Origin: Papaver somniferum
Lineage: Eukaryota > Streptophyta > Magnoliopsida > Ranunculales > Papaveraceae
Length of the DNA: 64,000 bases
NCBI RefSeq assembly: GCF_003573695.1
Contig: NC_039364.1
Span: forward strand, 229,378,784-229,442,783
Direction of reading: 5' to 3'
Of this stretch, positions 36,927-47,788 are shown piece by piece. Position 1 is the stretch's first letter; the number at the start of each line of letters is the position of its first letter. The notes beneath the pieces were generated by a model that was not told the origin of the DNA, did no database searches, and saw only the letters and a list, made by a program, of their open reading frames with translations. The translations under genes were made by a program, and so were the position numbers.

Positions 36927-37356
36927 CTAGTGTTTCTCGGTACAGATGTTAGAGCAAGAATTTATGCATCCTTTCGCTTCTTCTTGACCTGAAAGTAACA
37001 ACAAACATTAACACGTACATCCAGGATATGAACAAGAAAAAATAAATCAAAAATCTATAGATTTATACTAACTAGGTAGAGATCATACCCAGGTTCAATT
37101 TATCGGCACATCTAGTGTATGCACAACCCTTCTGACAGTATGTATCATTATCTTCAGCAATGGAAACTTTACCACCAACACAATCAGCTCCTAAACATTT
37201 TATGAGACACCAGAAAATACCAAAACCAGGATGGTCGGCATCACAAGTTCTCATGCAATCATCGTAACATTTACTGCCATTAGATGTTGCAGCAGATGAA
37301 TAACTAGACTTCCCTAACAACATGATAATCACCACCATGATCGCAACGAGCTTCAT
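36927..37356 (-). CDS. Thionin-like cysteine-rich secreted peptide, copy 1
   Basis: This is a small secreted plant peptide, probably defence-related. It has two exons, complement(36927..36988, 37089..37356), and a 100-base GT..AG intron, for about 109 residues. The start at 37356 is chosen because a TATA box lies about 105 bases upstream and a hydrophobic signal peptide (MKLVAIMVVIIMLL) follows directly. The upstream in-frame extension lies over the expected leader. After the signal peptide come 12 cysteines in four triplets: Cx3Cx3C, Cx3Cx4C and Cx3Cx4C in exon 1, and Cx3Cx3C in exon 2. A similar triplet layout and tail are known from plant thionin-like proteins. The family call is by pattern and could instead be another cysteine-rich class. 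A duplicate lies at 39739-40160. Confidence 0.7.
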
Positions 37357-37459
37357 CCTCCCTGCAATTACGTATACCCTTAACAAAAATCTATAATTTC
37401 TGCCCTCACCAAATATCACTCTGCAAACTATGAAAATGACCACTCTTGATCGACAACTA

Positions 37460-37471
37460 ATTAATTTATAG
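37460..37471 (-). promoter_or_regulatory. TATA box of thionin-like copy 1
   Basis: On the minus strand CTATAAATTAA precedes a roughly 75-base leader to the ATG. The same box is conserved in copy 2 at about 40291-40301. Confidence 0.55.
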
Positions 37472-37524
37472 ATAGCAAATGAAGTATTCCTTTCAAGGAC
37501 GACAGATTTAGAACAGAATATCAA

Positions 37525-38448
37525 GGGATTAAAGTTTTATTACCATTTACTGTACTCTAATTTTAGCAAGTAACATTAAATGCCCATTATTGTGATATCC
37601 GTCATTTAATTTAATAAATGCACTCTAAGTTTGTTGCTTCAACAAAAAAACGGAAAGAAAAAAAATCTCTAATAAGTAGTACTTATCTACTAATTTATTT
37701 CCACCTTATGTTGTCATAAGAGCAATTCGCTGGACTATTCGATAATAGCGAAAGGCGCGAGATGCACAGGGTTATCGTCTAAATACAGTAATACGCCAAA
37801 TACAGTAACTTTTAGCAATATTTTCAGTAACTTTTTATTGGAAATAAATCAAAAGGATTTTCTGTAATTTTTTGATGGAAAGAGCAAGATTGTCGATCAC
37901 ACAGTTCGAACAAGAATACATTTTGTGAAGGAGCACCAACATTGGCGTATGTTGGAACTCATGGTCAGTATTTGGGTCAGATATTGAACAATATACTAGA
38001 TTATAAAGAATAAGTAATGCACGAAAATCAATTTATAAGATTTGATGAGATCAATTTCTTCCATTTTTGGAGAATATCGTTTCTACTTGGAGATGTTTGT
38101 TTTTAAAGTCGGTCCAGTAAATTTGTAAGAAACTTCACATTGTTGTTGATGTTGTTATTTAGTATTACAGTTGCAATCGCAGAGTCTTCTTGCCTCTTGG
38201 AATGATTCATTTAGAAATTTATGTGCAGTTGCAAACAACTTCTGAAACTGAAAGAAATTTGTGCTTATCTTCAATAAATCATTTCTTTTATCAGAAAAAA
38301 AATAAAAATTCTAAGTTTACTTGTAAACTACACCATGCCTACGACAACTCCCGTGTTGGGAAATCTGAAAAATCCCAGAATTTAGAAGTAGAAACCACAA
38401 AGCTAAGAAATATCATCAACTCAAGGGAAGAATTAGAACTAGGATAAA
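37525..38448. other. Upstream region between the duplicated unit and the glycine-rich gene
   Basis: 37525 to about 37770 is the promoter part of the duplicated unit (compare 40315-41020). The remainder is AT-rich. The ORF at 38190-38447 has no recognisable product and may be the 5' leader of the next gene. Confidence 0.4.
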
Positions 38449-38820
38449 ATGAACAAAGCAATCATCATTGTTCCAGTTATTTTTGGTGCACTTGTGATAG
38501 CAGCAGTTGTTATTATTTTCTGTACTCGCTATCGCAAGGAGAAAGAAAACAAAAACAAAGCGTGTGGCATACCACCCACCACTACTCCAGCCAGTAGAGA
38601 TCGAGGTATACCCACAACAACTCCTACTAGTAAAGATGGAGGGATGATTATGATGGTTGGTGCAGGTGCCACAATCGTAGCTGCTACCACTGTTGTAGCT
38701 GCTTCTGGTGGTGGTGCGGGTGAAGGCGGCGGGGATGAAGGGTGTGCGGGTGATGGTGGTGGTGGTGGTTGCGGTGGGTGCGGTGGGGGTTGTGGTGGGT
38801 GTGGTGGTTGTGGTGGATGA
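38449..38820 (+). CDS. Glycine-rich protein with an N-terminal membrane anchor
   Basis: The 123-residue ORF starts at ATG 38449. A hydrophobic segment (residues about 4-25, IIIVPVIFGALVIAAVVIIF) is followed by a basic patch RYRKEKENKNK, which suggests a signal-anchor. A Thr/Pro-rich linker with a near-repeat (TTTPASRDRG and TTTPTSKDGG) comes next. Then there is a second Ala/Val-rich hydrophobic segment (residues about 69-85) and a Gly/Cys tail with repeated GGCGG units. Cys-containing Gly-rich tails occur in plant membrane or cell-wall glycine-rich proteins; no specific family is assigned. No intron is needed. The ORF could still be a chance product of GGTGG repeats, but the ordered anchor-linker-tail layout argues for a gene. 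Confidence 0.5.
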   Translation: MNKAIIIVPVIFGALVIAAVVIIFCTRYRKEKENKNKACGIPPTTTPASRDRGIPTTTPTSKDGGMIMMVGAGATIVAATTVVAASGGGAGEGGGDEGCAGDGGGGGCGGCGGGCGGCGGCGG

Positions 38821-39738
38821 GATTCAATAACTTTGGTGATGCGGATGATAAAGCAGGTCAAATGCATTGAAAAAATATTAATACAAATTGGCAAGTTGCT
38901 TAAAGATTATGTTATCTGATTATTCTCCATGCAATTCTAGAGAAAAAATAAACTTTCTATGCCAATTTCTTTTGGCGGACAAATTAGGTAGTAGTAATAA
39001 CATAGGAAGTGCTCAGCCTGCAACTTCTGTTAATGTTTCAGTATCTAATGCTTATGTAAATAGTAATATGAACTCTATTTTACTTTCAAGTTCAACTAAT
39101 GCCAATGAAAGTATGTTGCCTGAAGATCACAATAAGGAGCCTGTTCTCATAGTGATATAAATGGCAACACACTGGAATCTGGTGTTGTGCTTCTGTTTTT
39201 CTGTTTTGGTTTTGGAATGAATTATCTTTATGCTCAAAAAAAAATATATAACCTTTTTGATACCTCTAGCACTGTTATGCTCCACTTAAATAGTTAAAAA
39301 AGCAAGGTATGCTACGAATTATATTAATCTCCAGCTTATTGGTGATCCCTCCGAGGTAAATACATATTTTATAGTTGGAAATCTTTTGTCCAAATCACTA
39401 GTACAGGCAAAATCCACATAAACAACACACGATTAATTGTTCCCATCTTCTTTTATAAACACCAACCTAACATCAACTGTCCCATAAAAATACCTCAAAC
39501 TCTATTTCATAGCTTACCAAGATCCCTTACTAAGAATATGCATATAACGACTGATCATGCCGGAGATGTTAAGTCGAAGGGATTTTATCTGATACTTATT
39601 GGAAAATGAAGAAACATGCTTCCGAGAAAAAGAAAATGAAAATATCAACTCATACAGAAAGTGTCCTCCATTTAGATTCTAAAATGGTACTTATTGGAAA
39701 TTGGAAATGAAAATTAATTCAAGATCATCAATGTATAG
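38821..39738. other. Spacer between glycine-rich gene and thionin-like copy 2
   Basis: The ORF 38888-39160 (90 residues, Asn/Ser-rich) matches nothing I recognise and could be 3' UTR. From about 39640 the sequence is the second copy of the duplicated unit. Confidence 0.35.
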
Positions 39739-40160
39739 CTAGTGTTTCTCGGTACAGATCTTAGAGCAAGAATTTATGCATCCTTTCGCTTCTTCTTGAC
39801 CTGAAATAATTCATCACCATGGGAAAAAGTAACAACAAATATTAACACGTACATCCAGGATATGAACAGGCAAAAAAATCAGAAGTGTATATAGTATAGT
39901 TGTAATAACTAGATATAGATGATACCCATGTTCAGTTTATCGGCACAATTAGTGTATGCACAACCCTTCTGACAGTAGGTAACGTTATTTTCAGCAATGG
40001 AAACTTTACCACCAATACATTCAGCTCCAAGACATTTTATGACACACCACAAAATACCAAAACGAGGATGGTCGGCATCACAATCTCTCAGGCAAGCTTC
40101 ATAACGTTTACTTGCAGCAGATGAATAACTGGTCTGCCCTAACAACATGATAACCACCAT
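39739..40160 (-). CDS. Thionin-like cysteine-rich peptide, copy 2 (start and first Cys altered)
   Basis: This is a paralogue of the gene at 36927-37356 with the same exon-intron layout: complement(39739..39800, 39926..40160). The codon aligned with the copy 1 start, at 40176-40178, is ATA, so translation would have to begin at the in-frame ATG 40160. That gives about 98 residues and a shortened signal peptide. The first cysteine of the first triplet is Arg, leaving 11 cysteines, an odd number for a disulfide-rich peptide. The remaining triplets, splice sites and TATA box (about 40291-40301) are kept. It is either decaying or a changed paralogue. Confidence 0.55.
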
Positions 40161-40414
40161 GATTGCAACGATCTTTATCCTCCCTGCAATATTACGCACC
40201 CTTGACAGAATCCTAATAGTTTCCGCCCTCACCAGTATCACTCTGCAAACTATGAAAATGACCACTCTCGAGTCTCGATCGACAACGAATTAATTTATAG
40301 AAAACAAATGGGTTGGAGCATTCCTTTCAAGGACGAAATATTTAGAACAGAATATCAAGGGATTAAAATTTTATTACCATTTACTGTACTCTAATTTTAG
40401 CAAGTAACATTAAA

Positions 40415-40835
40415 GAGGAAGATACCTTCACACTTTTATTATCACACTATCTTACACGTTTGACGTTATTTTTGTGAATAAAAATCAAACCGTAACGGAC
40501 TTGAAGCCAATATTTTGAGGATATGTTCCTCTTATGAAGTTGTACATGCCTACCAAAAATGAGCTCACTCCGAAATATAAAACCTTACAATCTACTGGTC
40601 TTAATTTCAACGGCCAGAAATCCGCAGATTTTTCAACGGCTCATTTTTAAAGTAGTAGATGATGGTGTTATACGTCTCGGAATACGCTCATTTTCGGTAG
40701 GAAAGTAGAGCTATGTAATGGTAACATATCCCTAAAGTATTAGCTTCGAATCCGTTACGGTTTGGTTTAATTCGCAAAAATGACGTCCAACGTGTGAGAT
40801 AATGTGATAATAAAAGTGTGAAGGAATCCCTCCTC
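40415..40835. mobile_element. Mutator-type MITE, 421 bp, with 9-bp target duplication
   Basis: Long terminal inverted repeats of about 120 bases begin GAGGAAGATACCTTCACACT and, on the opposite strand, GAGGAGGGATTCCTTCACAC. AACATTAAA is duplicated at 40406-40414 and 40836-40844. The paralogous segment upstream of copy 1 (near 37572) has a single AACATTAAA and no insert, so the empty site is visible in the same window. The 9-bp duplication points to the Mutator superfamily. Confidence 0.88.
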
Positions 40836-40844
40836 AACATTAAA

Positions 40845-41584
40845 TGCCTCCTAGTGTAATGTCCGTAATTTAATACAATAAATGCTCCTTCAAAACGATG
40901 TTACCAGCTCTCTAAGTTGTACTCATCTAATTTATTTCCACCCTATGTTGTCATAAGAGCAATTCGCAGAGTATCGCTGGATTATTCGTTATTAGCGAAA
41001 GGCGTGCGGTCCATAGGGTGATCGAATTGAACCACCGAAAAATCTTCAGGTATGTGCCTTAAGGAATTTTGAGGGTCCGTACTATTGCGCCGGCCAAATA
41101 CAGGAACATTTTCAACAACTTTTGACGGGTAATAAATCAAGAAGACAAATCTAAACCCAGAATGGGACAAGATTATCACAGCTCGAACATGAAAAAAAAA
41201 TTTGTAGGAGACCCCAAGAAACCCAAGAATGGTCCTCTTTCCTCTAGAAATCCATCGTTAAGATAGTATATACATATCATATAATTTTCAGCTTCAAATA
41301 GTAAGTTTTGAATTGATTATGTACGGTTATAATTTTTGCATGGCCAGATTGCCAGAATATCCTTTATCCTTTCATATTTATTTACTAATAAATTTATTGG
41401 AAAAATATTTACCAAATTCTCGGTCAATTGATCTGTTACAGCTTTTCCAGTCAACTAATTTGTGACCTTTTTTTCCGCCCGTTTTTTCAGCTTTTATTAA
41501 ACGACCCATTATTAATCTTTGCTCTTAATCTCTATCACGAATTAGGAAAGACTAGATTTTCGGGCGATCCAAAACCCATCTACA
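40845..41584. other. End of duplicated unit and spacer
   Basis: 40845 to about 41020 still resembles 37580-37770 (GAGCAATTCGC..TAGCGAAAGGCG). The rest is AT-rich with no gene. Confidence 0.4.
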
Positions 41585-41825
41585 ATCATTTTGGTTAGGA
41601 TTTTTGAGTTGATGTTGTTCGGCTTTGCCTCGTCCCATCTCTTAGGATTTTTTATTTGATATGGCTCGGTTTCGCCTCACCCAGTCCCGATACATTTTTT
41701 ATTTGATATTGCACGGCCTCGCCCCGTCCGTTAGGATTTTTTATTTGATATGGCTCGGTTTTGTCTCACCCAGTCCCGATACATTTTTTATTTGATATTG
41801 CGCGGCTTCGCCTCGTCCCTTAGTA
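41585..41825 (+). repeat. Minisatellite, about 5 units of ~47 bp
   Basis: Each unit begins TTTTTTATTTGATATGGCTC-like and continues CGGCTTCGCCTCGTCCC-like. The same family recurs at 57236-57640. Confidence 0.8.
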
Positions 41826-44474
41826 TCAGGTTTTGAATACTTCACTTGATTTTTGAATGGCTTAATCAAAATTGAAAAATATTACCGCAAAGATCAAACT
41901 ATACTAAGAAAACATCGGAAGTGTCTCTCTTTATGTCTCTATGTTCTCAGTTCCAGGAAATAACTCGTGCTAGGCACCAGGTAATTAGGTCTTTGCTTTG
42001 GATGTAACTATTGGTATTTTTTTCCGTTCCCTATTGGATTTTTGTAACTGTATTTTTATTAGAGTATATACTATTGTTCTTAATCGTGTCCATCCGGGTT
42101 GTTATCCTCATGGCAAGTGATGGTTTTACATGAATGCAACTTTGGAGTTGCTATTAGTTGATTAAGTAGGCCTCACATTATTTCTCACAAATACAATAAA
42201 TTACAGAAAAATCTTTATAAGCTTGATGATGGTACAATCCTTGCTCCAAATTTGCCGTGAACCTGTGGTTCTTAATTAATGGTTCAATCTTAATACGTTT
42301 ATTTCCACAGTATGTCTTTTCCTTTTGTTCTCCAGATTTTGCATCCCTCTGAAGATCTTGAGATATATCTCTGCAAACTCAATGAGGAAGATGGCCAGCA
42401 AGCCTGTTGTTTAAGCGGCCATGAGAAAAATGGTCTCAACTGAAATGGTGTCTACCAACTTTTACACAAGCCTGTTGTTTAATTCCCTCGCAAGGTCACA
42501 GTTCATGCACATTTCAATGACATCTGCAATACATGGAGAGAAATTACAGCCCAAGAATATTACACACAAATACCATTAGTATAGGGCACACTTAAATTGA
42601 TAAGAGCGAAGAGAGAATCACATAAACCCTTCTGGGCCTTGGCAGTGCTTAACTACTAATAGACACTTTTTATGATTCCGTTTCCCTTACAGAATGCCAA
42701 AACAAAGAAGACAGAAGCAAAATGAAATGAAATGGACCCATTAGAAACCTGTAATGGTGTGCTGCTATTCCCTTTCCCTTTTCCTGACATCTGCCTTCTT
42801 CCTTTGCATAGGTGGTACCTCCAGAATGCAAAAAGTTTCATTAAGATCACTGGTCATAGAGAGAGTCATGCTGCCATCTAATATTAAGCAACCAGAGTCA
42901 GTAACTTGAAGATGACATAGAACTCATAACAACATCAACAACCTAAATTCGACATCTTAAATATGCGTGTAAAGTTTTCTCATATGAACCATCCCATACA
43001 AAACTCTTCGTAGACATAGCTGTAGTGGAAAACATATTTGATATGATCCTTCATTAGGAGTAGTTCCACTCCATGATATCATCTCCCTAATTCTCTATTG
43101 ATTCTGGTACTTCATATACCAATATCATTTCCATTACCAGTCTCCGGTATATCGATCTCTTGTGAGGGGATTTAACTTCCAAGGACATGCCACCTATGCA
43201 GAACCTAAATGTAAAAATCGTACCAAAGGCAATGATAAGTTTGTTAAGAAAAATAATAATCATTGCACACGTATAAGCTGTATAATAATATTTGTAGGCA
43301 AGCATTTTAGTTGATAATAACTATCCTGTATAAGGTTTTTGTACGCCTAATTAATTAAATAAGGAAACCAATAAGAACTGCAAATGGACAATAAGAGTTG
43401 CCGATTAGTTTCTTGAGGATGATGATATTCCTATCCGATTGGAAGGCCAACAAAATGGATCTTCTGAAATTGCAACTGTGCTCTCACCTGCTTATCCTGT
43501 TACACATGAAAATTCTGACAATCATCACAGTAGATTAAAATTTTATTTAATCAAAACAACCACCAGAGCCAGAATTACAAAACGGATGTGCTTTTAAGTT
43601 TCAAGAACTTACATTCACTTCCAAAGCCTTCATGTTACACCTATTCCTGAGCACGATGATGGACTCTTACTGCCACAAATTGTAGTCATCCTCAACCTAC
43701 TCTGTTAAATTTGACCAATTTCAAACATCCTCCAATTTATAACTCCTCCAAAATCATTTATCACTTCCAAAACCTTCATGTTACACCTATTCTTGAGCAC
43801 GATGATGGACTCTTACTGCCACAAATTGTAGTCATCCTCAACCTACTCTGTTAAATTTGACCAATTTAAAACATCCTCCAATTTATAACTCCTCCAAAAT
43901 CATTTATCAAGTCCAAATTTGGGGGAAGACAGCTGCACCAGTAGCATAGATCTACCTTCCTGGCTTCTCCATATCCCATCCATTTCAGTCTGCCTTCTCG
44001 ATATCCACTACTTTGAATACAATCAACAAAAACCCTCCTTGTTTTCTAATTAAACTCCTTTGCAAACCCTTTGAAACTCCAAGTAAACCCATCATAACCA
44101 GCTCGCAGTATCCCCTCTGGTGCAGCAACAGGGACAACATATTCATTCAAGCAATTTGTCAAACAATTGATTTGCACGATCTGGTGGTGCTATTGTGCAT
44201 AGAGGAAATCTTCAACAACTCTCCAATTCCTTGCAATTTCAATTACACAAAACAAACCCATTCAACATCAAACTTCCTCATCATAGAAAACACGGCCTCC
44301 ATCATCAACTCAATCTGTATCACCATCTTAATTCATCAACACAGCAATAATGTACAAAGCCATCGTGCAGAAAATATGCAGAATATTAACAAATCAATTG
44401 TGCACAAAATATCCCCAAATCAGTAGTAGTTTTATCAAAATAAATATCAAAAAACACAAATAACCTTAAGAAAT
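41826..44474. other. Region without a defined gene; exon-like scraps
   Basis: Two short stretches look coding. 42336-42405 follows a splice acceptor-like TTCTCCAG and reads HPSEDLEIYLCKLNEEDGQQ. 43410-43525 reads FLEDDDIPIRLEGQQNGSSE. Neither extends into a gene or matches a family I know. A 146-bp tandem duplication lies at 43616-43907. The ORF at 44013-44426 has no family. Confidence 0.3.
43616..43907. repeat. Tandem duplication, 2 x 146 bp
   Basis: 43616-43761 and 43762-43907 are near identical; the first unit starts CACTTCCAAAGCCTTCATGT. Confidence 0.85.
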
Positions 44475-46129
44475 TGTAGATGGGGAAAAACGATTTGCTG
44501 GTTTTTAAGGATTGAGGAGACTCCTCGAACCGAGCGAAATGTTAAACCTCAAACAGATGCACCGTTGCAAAGGGGGTGCTTTAGATTCGAGAGATCAATC
44601 TGTAGTACTCTGGCCTAAATCAAGGCAATGACCGTTCCAGAGTAAATTCGGTCACAAGAAAGGATGGGTTGATCTGTAGGAGGGAAGCTGGGAAATGTGT
44701 GGAATCAACGGTAATCAAAGATTGTGGGTGTGTGAATTCCGAATATGATAAGCTCTGAATGATTGAAATTGCTCAATTGAGAGTAGTTGCTCAATTGATG
44801 AGTTGATGATCTCGTGTTGTCGATGAGACGTGAGATTGATGATATTGTTAATGCTTCTCCTTCAATCATGATTCAGAGACTTATTTATATTGCTGGAATT
44901 GTAGACACCATGATCCCATGAAGTGTGACAGTTGATGGAATCAAGGAGTGGGGAAGTGGAGATCGTGTTTGAAACCAGTTGCTCAACGTGTGGAGACTTG
45001 GTCGATTTCCCACCCACTACCTCGTGAATTCCTTCAACTGATTGCACGACTTGGTCACATTCCATCGTGTGTTTGAACACACGTGTCGTAGACCGCCAGA
45101 CCAAAACCCTAAGTGATATCCCCCCAAGTGACACGATTGACGTCTCGTGGTTTGTTAGTCAATTGATGACTTCGTGGTTTGATGGGACGATGAGTCCATG
45201 TAGTCATTGATTTAAACATGATGTTCTGAAACTCACGAATTGAACATGTCATGAGACAGAGGTATAGTTCTTACGATGGAGTGAGCAAGTATTGCTCATT
45301 CGATGGATCGTTGAATATTGATTGTTGAACCAATATTGAGCGAATATTCCCCATCTGAGCAAGTGTTGCTCATGTGATGAATTGTTGAATATTTGATTGT
45401 CTGATCATGTGTTGCTTATCTGATGGATTATTGGCAGCGTACCAAAAATATCAATTAGAATACTGGTCGTTGAACTGAGCATAATTATAAAATTAATGAC
45501 CATGAGGTCGTCGTAAAATTATTAAGGTTAGAATCTGGAATGATGATCTTTGAATTCAAAAATCCCAATTTGATCAATTGATGATCAATTCATGGTTCGT
45601 CAGAATTTCAACCATGGGACGAAGGAGGGGGCGATTATATGGGACCGTGGATCAACCATGTAGTGTCCATATGCTCACGTGAGCAAATACGAAGAACTCC
45701 TGAAGAGTTGACGATTTGTTGGCGGAAGAATGATTAAATGCTGGCTTAATCATTTATTCAAAAATGCTCGTCTGAGCCTTAGGTGAGAAAACCTAATTAA
45801 TTATGACGAGGCGAGGGACCGACCATGGAGTCATGAAACCGGCCCTGGGTTGTCCCGTGACCGCCTGACGATCACTTCATGAAAATCCAAAGTGTTTGGG
45901 AGAGTTTTGGACCTAATACGAGCAATTGTGCAAATTAGGTCAAAACTTTTGAAAATTGATGGGACCGGCTTCCGTGAGCCAAATAGCCAATCTTGGTCGG
46001 TCAAGATAGCGTGATCGTGTCCCCAAGGCTTCCGCGTCTCAGTACTGAGAATTTTGATATTTTCTGACGTGCAATTGAGCATCCATTCGAGAAAATATGT
46101 CAAAATTAGGGTTTCGACGAAACTGAGGA

Positions 46130-46850
46130 AAACACCATGAGATGATGAAAAATAATTATAAAATAAGAAATGAGGAGGCGTGGGACCGCCGTGGTCAAGG
46201 CATGGTCGGCCGGTCGTGACCACGGTCCCGTGGTGCCTTTTCCTTAATTTTATAATATTTTGATGATTTTATGAAAAATTCATGAATTTTGAGAAGTTTG
46301 ATGAATTTAGAGAGTTTCCATGAATTGAAGGAGTTTTCATGAGTTCAAGGAAGCAAAAAATATTAAAATAATAAAAACAAGGGCGTGTGGGACTGTGGAA
46401 GGCATGGCCGGCCGGCTAGGGCATGGCCGGCCGGCCAAGGCCCGGTCCCACAAGTTTTCATAATTCATTTTATTTTATTATTATTTGATGATTTGTGCAA
46501 AAATACCATGAAATCAAGGAGTTTTTTCATGAAATTAGAGAAATAATAATAATAATAATAATAAAATAATAAGGAACCGTGGGGTGTGGGGCCGGTCGGG
46601 ACCAAGGCATGGCCGGTTGTCCAATGGTCACGCCCCACACTCCTTTCCTTAATTTTATATTATTTTTTATGGATTTGTGGAAGTACCATGAAACCGAGGA
46701 GTTTTCTCGAGACGAAGGAAATTTGATAAAATGAGAGACTTTTCATCAAATCATGAAAAATAATAAAAATGCATTAAAAATATATAACTGGCGTGGGATT
46801 GACCACGACACAGTCGGTTGGTTGTGTGTCCGTGCTCCCAGCACCCTGGT
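46130..46850. repeat. Degenerate ~200-bp repeats with GC-rich hairpins
   Basis: Successive units alternate an AT-rich half (CATGAAAT..AAGGAGTTTT) with a GC-rich half whose ends pair (GTGGGAC..GTCCCAC, GTGTGGGGC..GCCCCACAC) around GGCATGGCCGG. About four units are seen. Confidence 0.6.
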
Positions 46851-47085
46851 CAATATTTTTAATTATTTATTATTTTCTTCTCTATTTTGCATATGTTCAT
46901 CGTTTCGTTGTATTTTTGAAATACTCGTTCGTGCGGTGACTGTTAGTGTATCGTCGTTGGATACACCTTCACCATTTGAATTGGGGCTTACTTAGAGGTA
47001 GCTCAGACGCCCGGTTGTTGATTATTTATTACTAATTGTGGAATCCATTGGAGAATAATTCACAAAACTAAGTAATAAAATGTTT

Positions 47086-47390
47086 ATTATTAATTCATAG
47101 GATCAGCTGAGGATTCGACTACGAATTCAGAATAATAAAGTGAGCATTACCATTCCATGGGATCGTAGATTCGACCATAGAATCAGAGTAATTAAGATTT
47201 ATCTATTACCATTTATGAGACCAGTTGTGGATTCGATCATGAAATCGGAGTAATGAGATAATATAGTTATTGCTATTTTATGAGATCAAGTCGTGGATTC
47301 GATCATAGAATCAGAACAATTGTTATTGCCATTCCAAGGGACCAGTCGTGGATTCGACCATGGAATAAGAGCAATTGTAACTAGGAATAA
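47086..47390. repeat. Degenerate tandem repeats, ~60 bp, about 5 units
   Basis: Units share GATTCGAC/TCATGRAATCAGA-like text (for example GTGGATTCGATCATAGAATC) with variable spacers. Confidence 0.65.
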
Positions 47391-47402
47391 TTAACTTTGT
47401 GG

Positions 47403-47554
47403 CTCTATACTAGCAGAGCAAGCTGTCTAGGAGCATTAATTATCCCAATATGAGCTTGACGGTAAGTCATATCCTTTATATAGTCAGGGTAAACTCGTTG
47501 TTTGTTCCTGAAGACGTTATCACTCTATACTAGCAGAGCAAGCTGTCTAGGAGC
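47403..47554. repeat. 32-bp perfect direct repeat, 120 bp apart
   Basis: 47403-47434 and 47523-47554 are identical; each starts CTCTATACTAGCAGAGCAAG. Confidence 0.9.
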
Positions 47555-47788
47555 CGTCCATCACGTGATGCTATATAGAAATAATCACTGAAAGTATTCA
47601 GTATTCATGAGATATTCCGTTGTCCAGTCGTGAGACTACATATCCACATGTACTCTGAGAGAAGGTACTCTCCGTTGAGAATTCGATGAGAGACCCGTGT
47701 CTCGATACTCACGTCTGATTGCTGAATCAGAGCTCCGTATAATTATGAGTTTACGAATTTAGCCTTTGTCGATAATCCACTATCTACA

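Larger units (their letters stand above)
44475..47788. repeat. Probable solo LTR, 3.3 kb
   Basis: The ends are TGTAGAT and ATCTACA, a perfect 7-base inverted pair with TG..CA termini. The flanks are GAAAT and GAAAC, 4 of 5 bases matching. No PBS, polypurine tract or coding domain is inside or beside it, so a solo LTR is the simplest reading. The interior is repeat-rich: GC-rich hairpins with GGCCGGCC at 45630-46850, degenerate ~60-base repeats at 47086-47390 and a 32-base direct repeat. ORF-length frames within (45831-46223 minus) are not genes. Confidence 0.55.

Noticed and set aside
44013..44426. 137-codon ORF just left of the solo LTR
   Set aside because: No domain and no codon pattern to set it apart from AT/CA-rich non-coding DNA; left as unannotated.
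45831..46223. 130-codon minus-strand ORF
   Set aside because: It lies in the repeat-rich interior of the probable solo LTR and has no recognisable domain.
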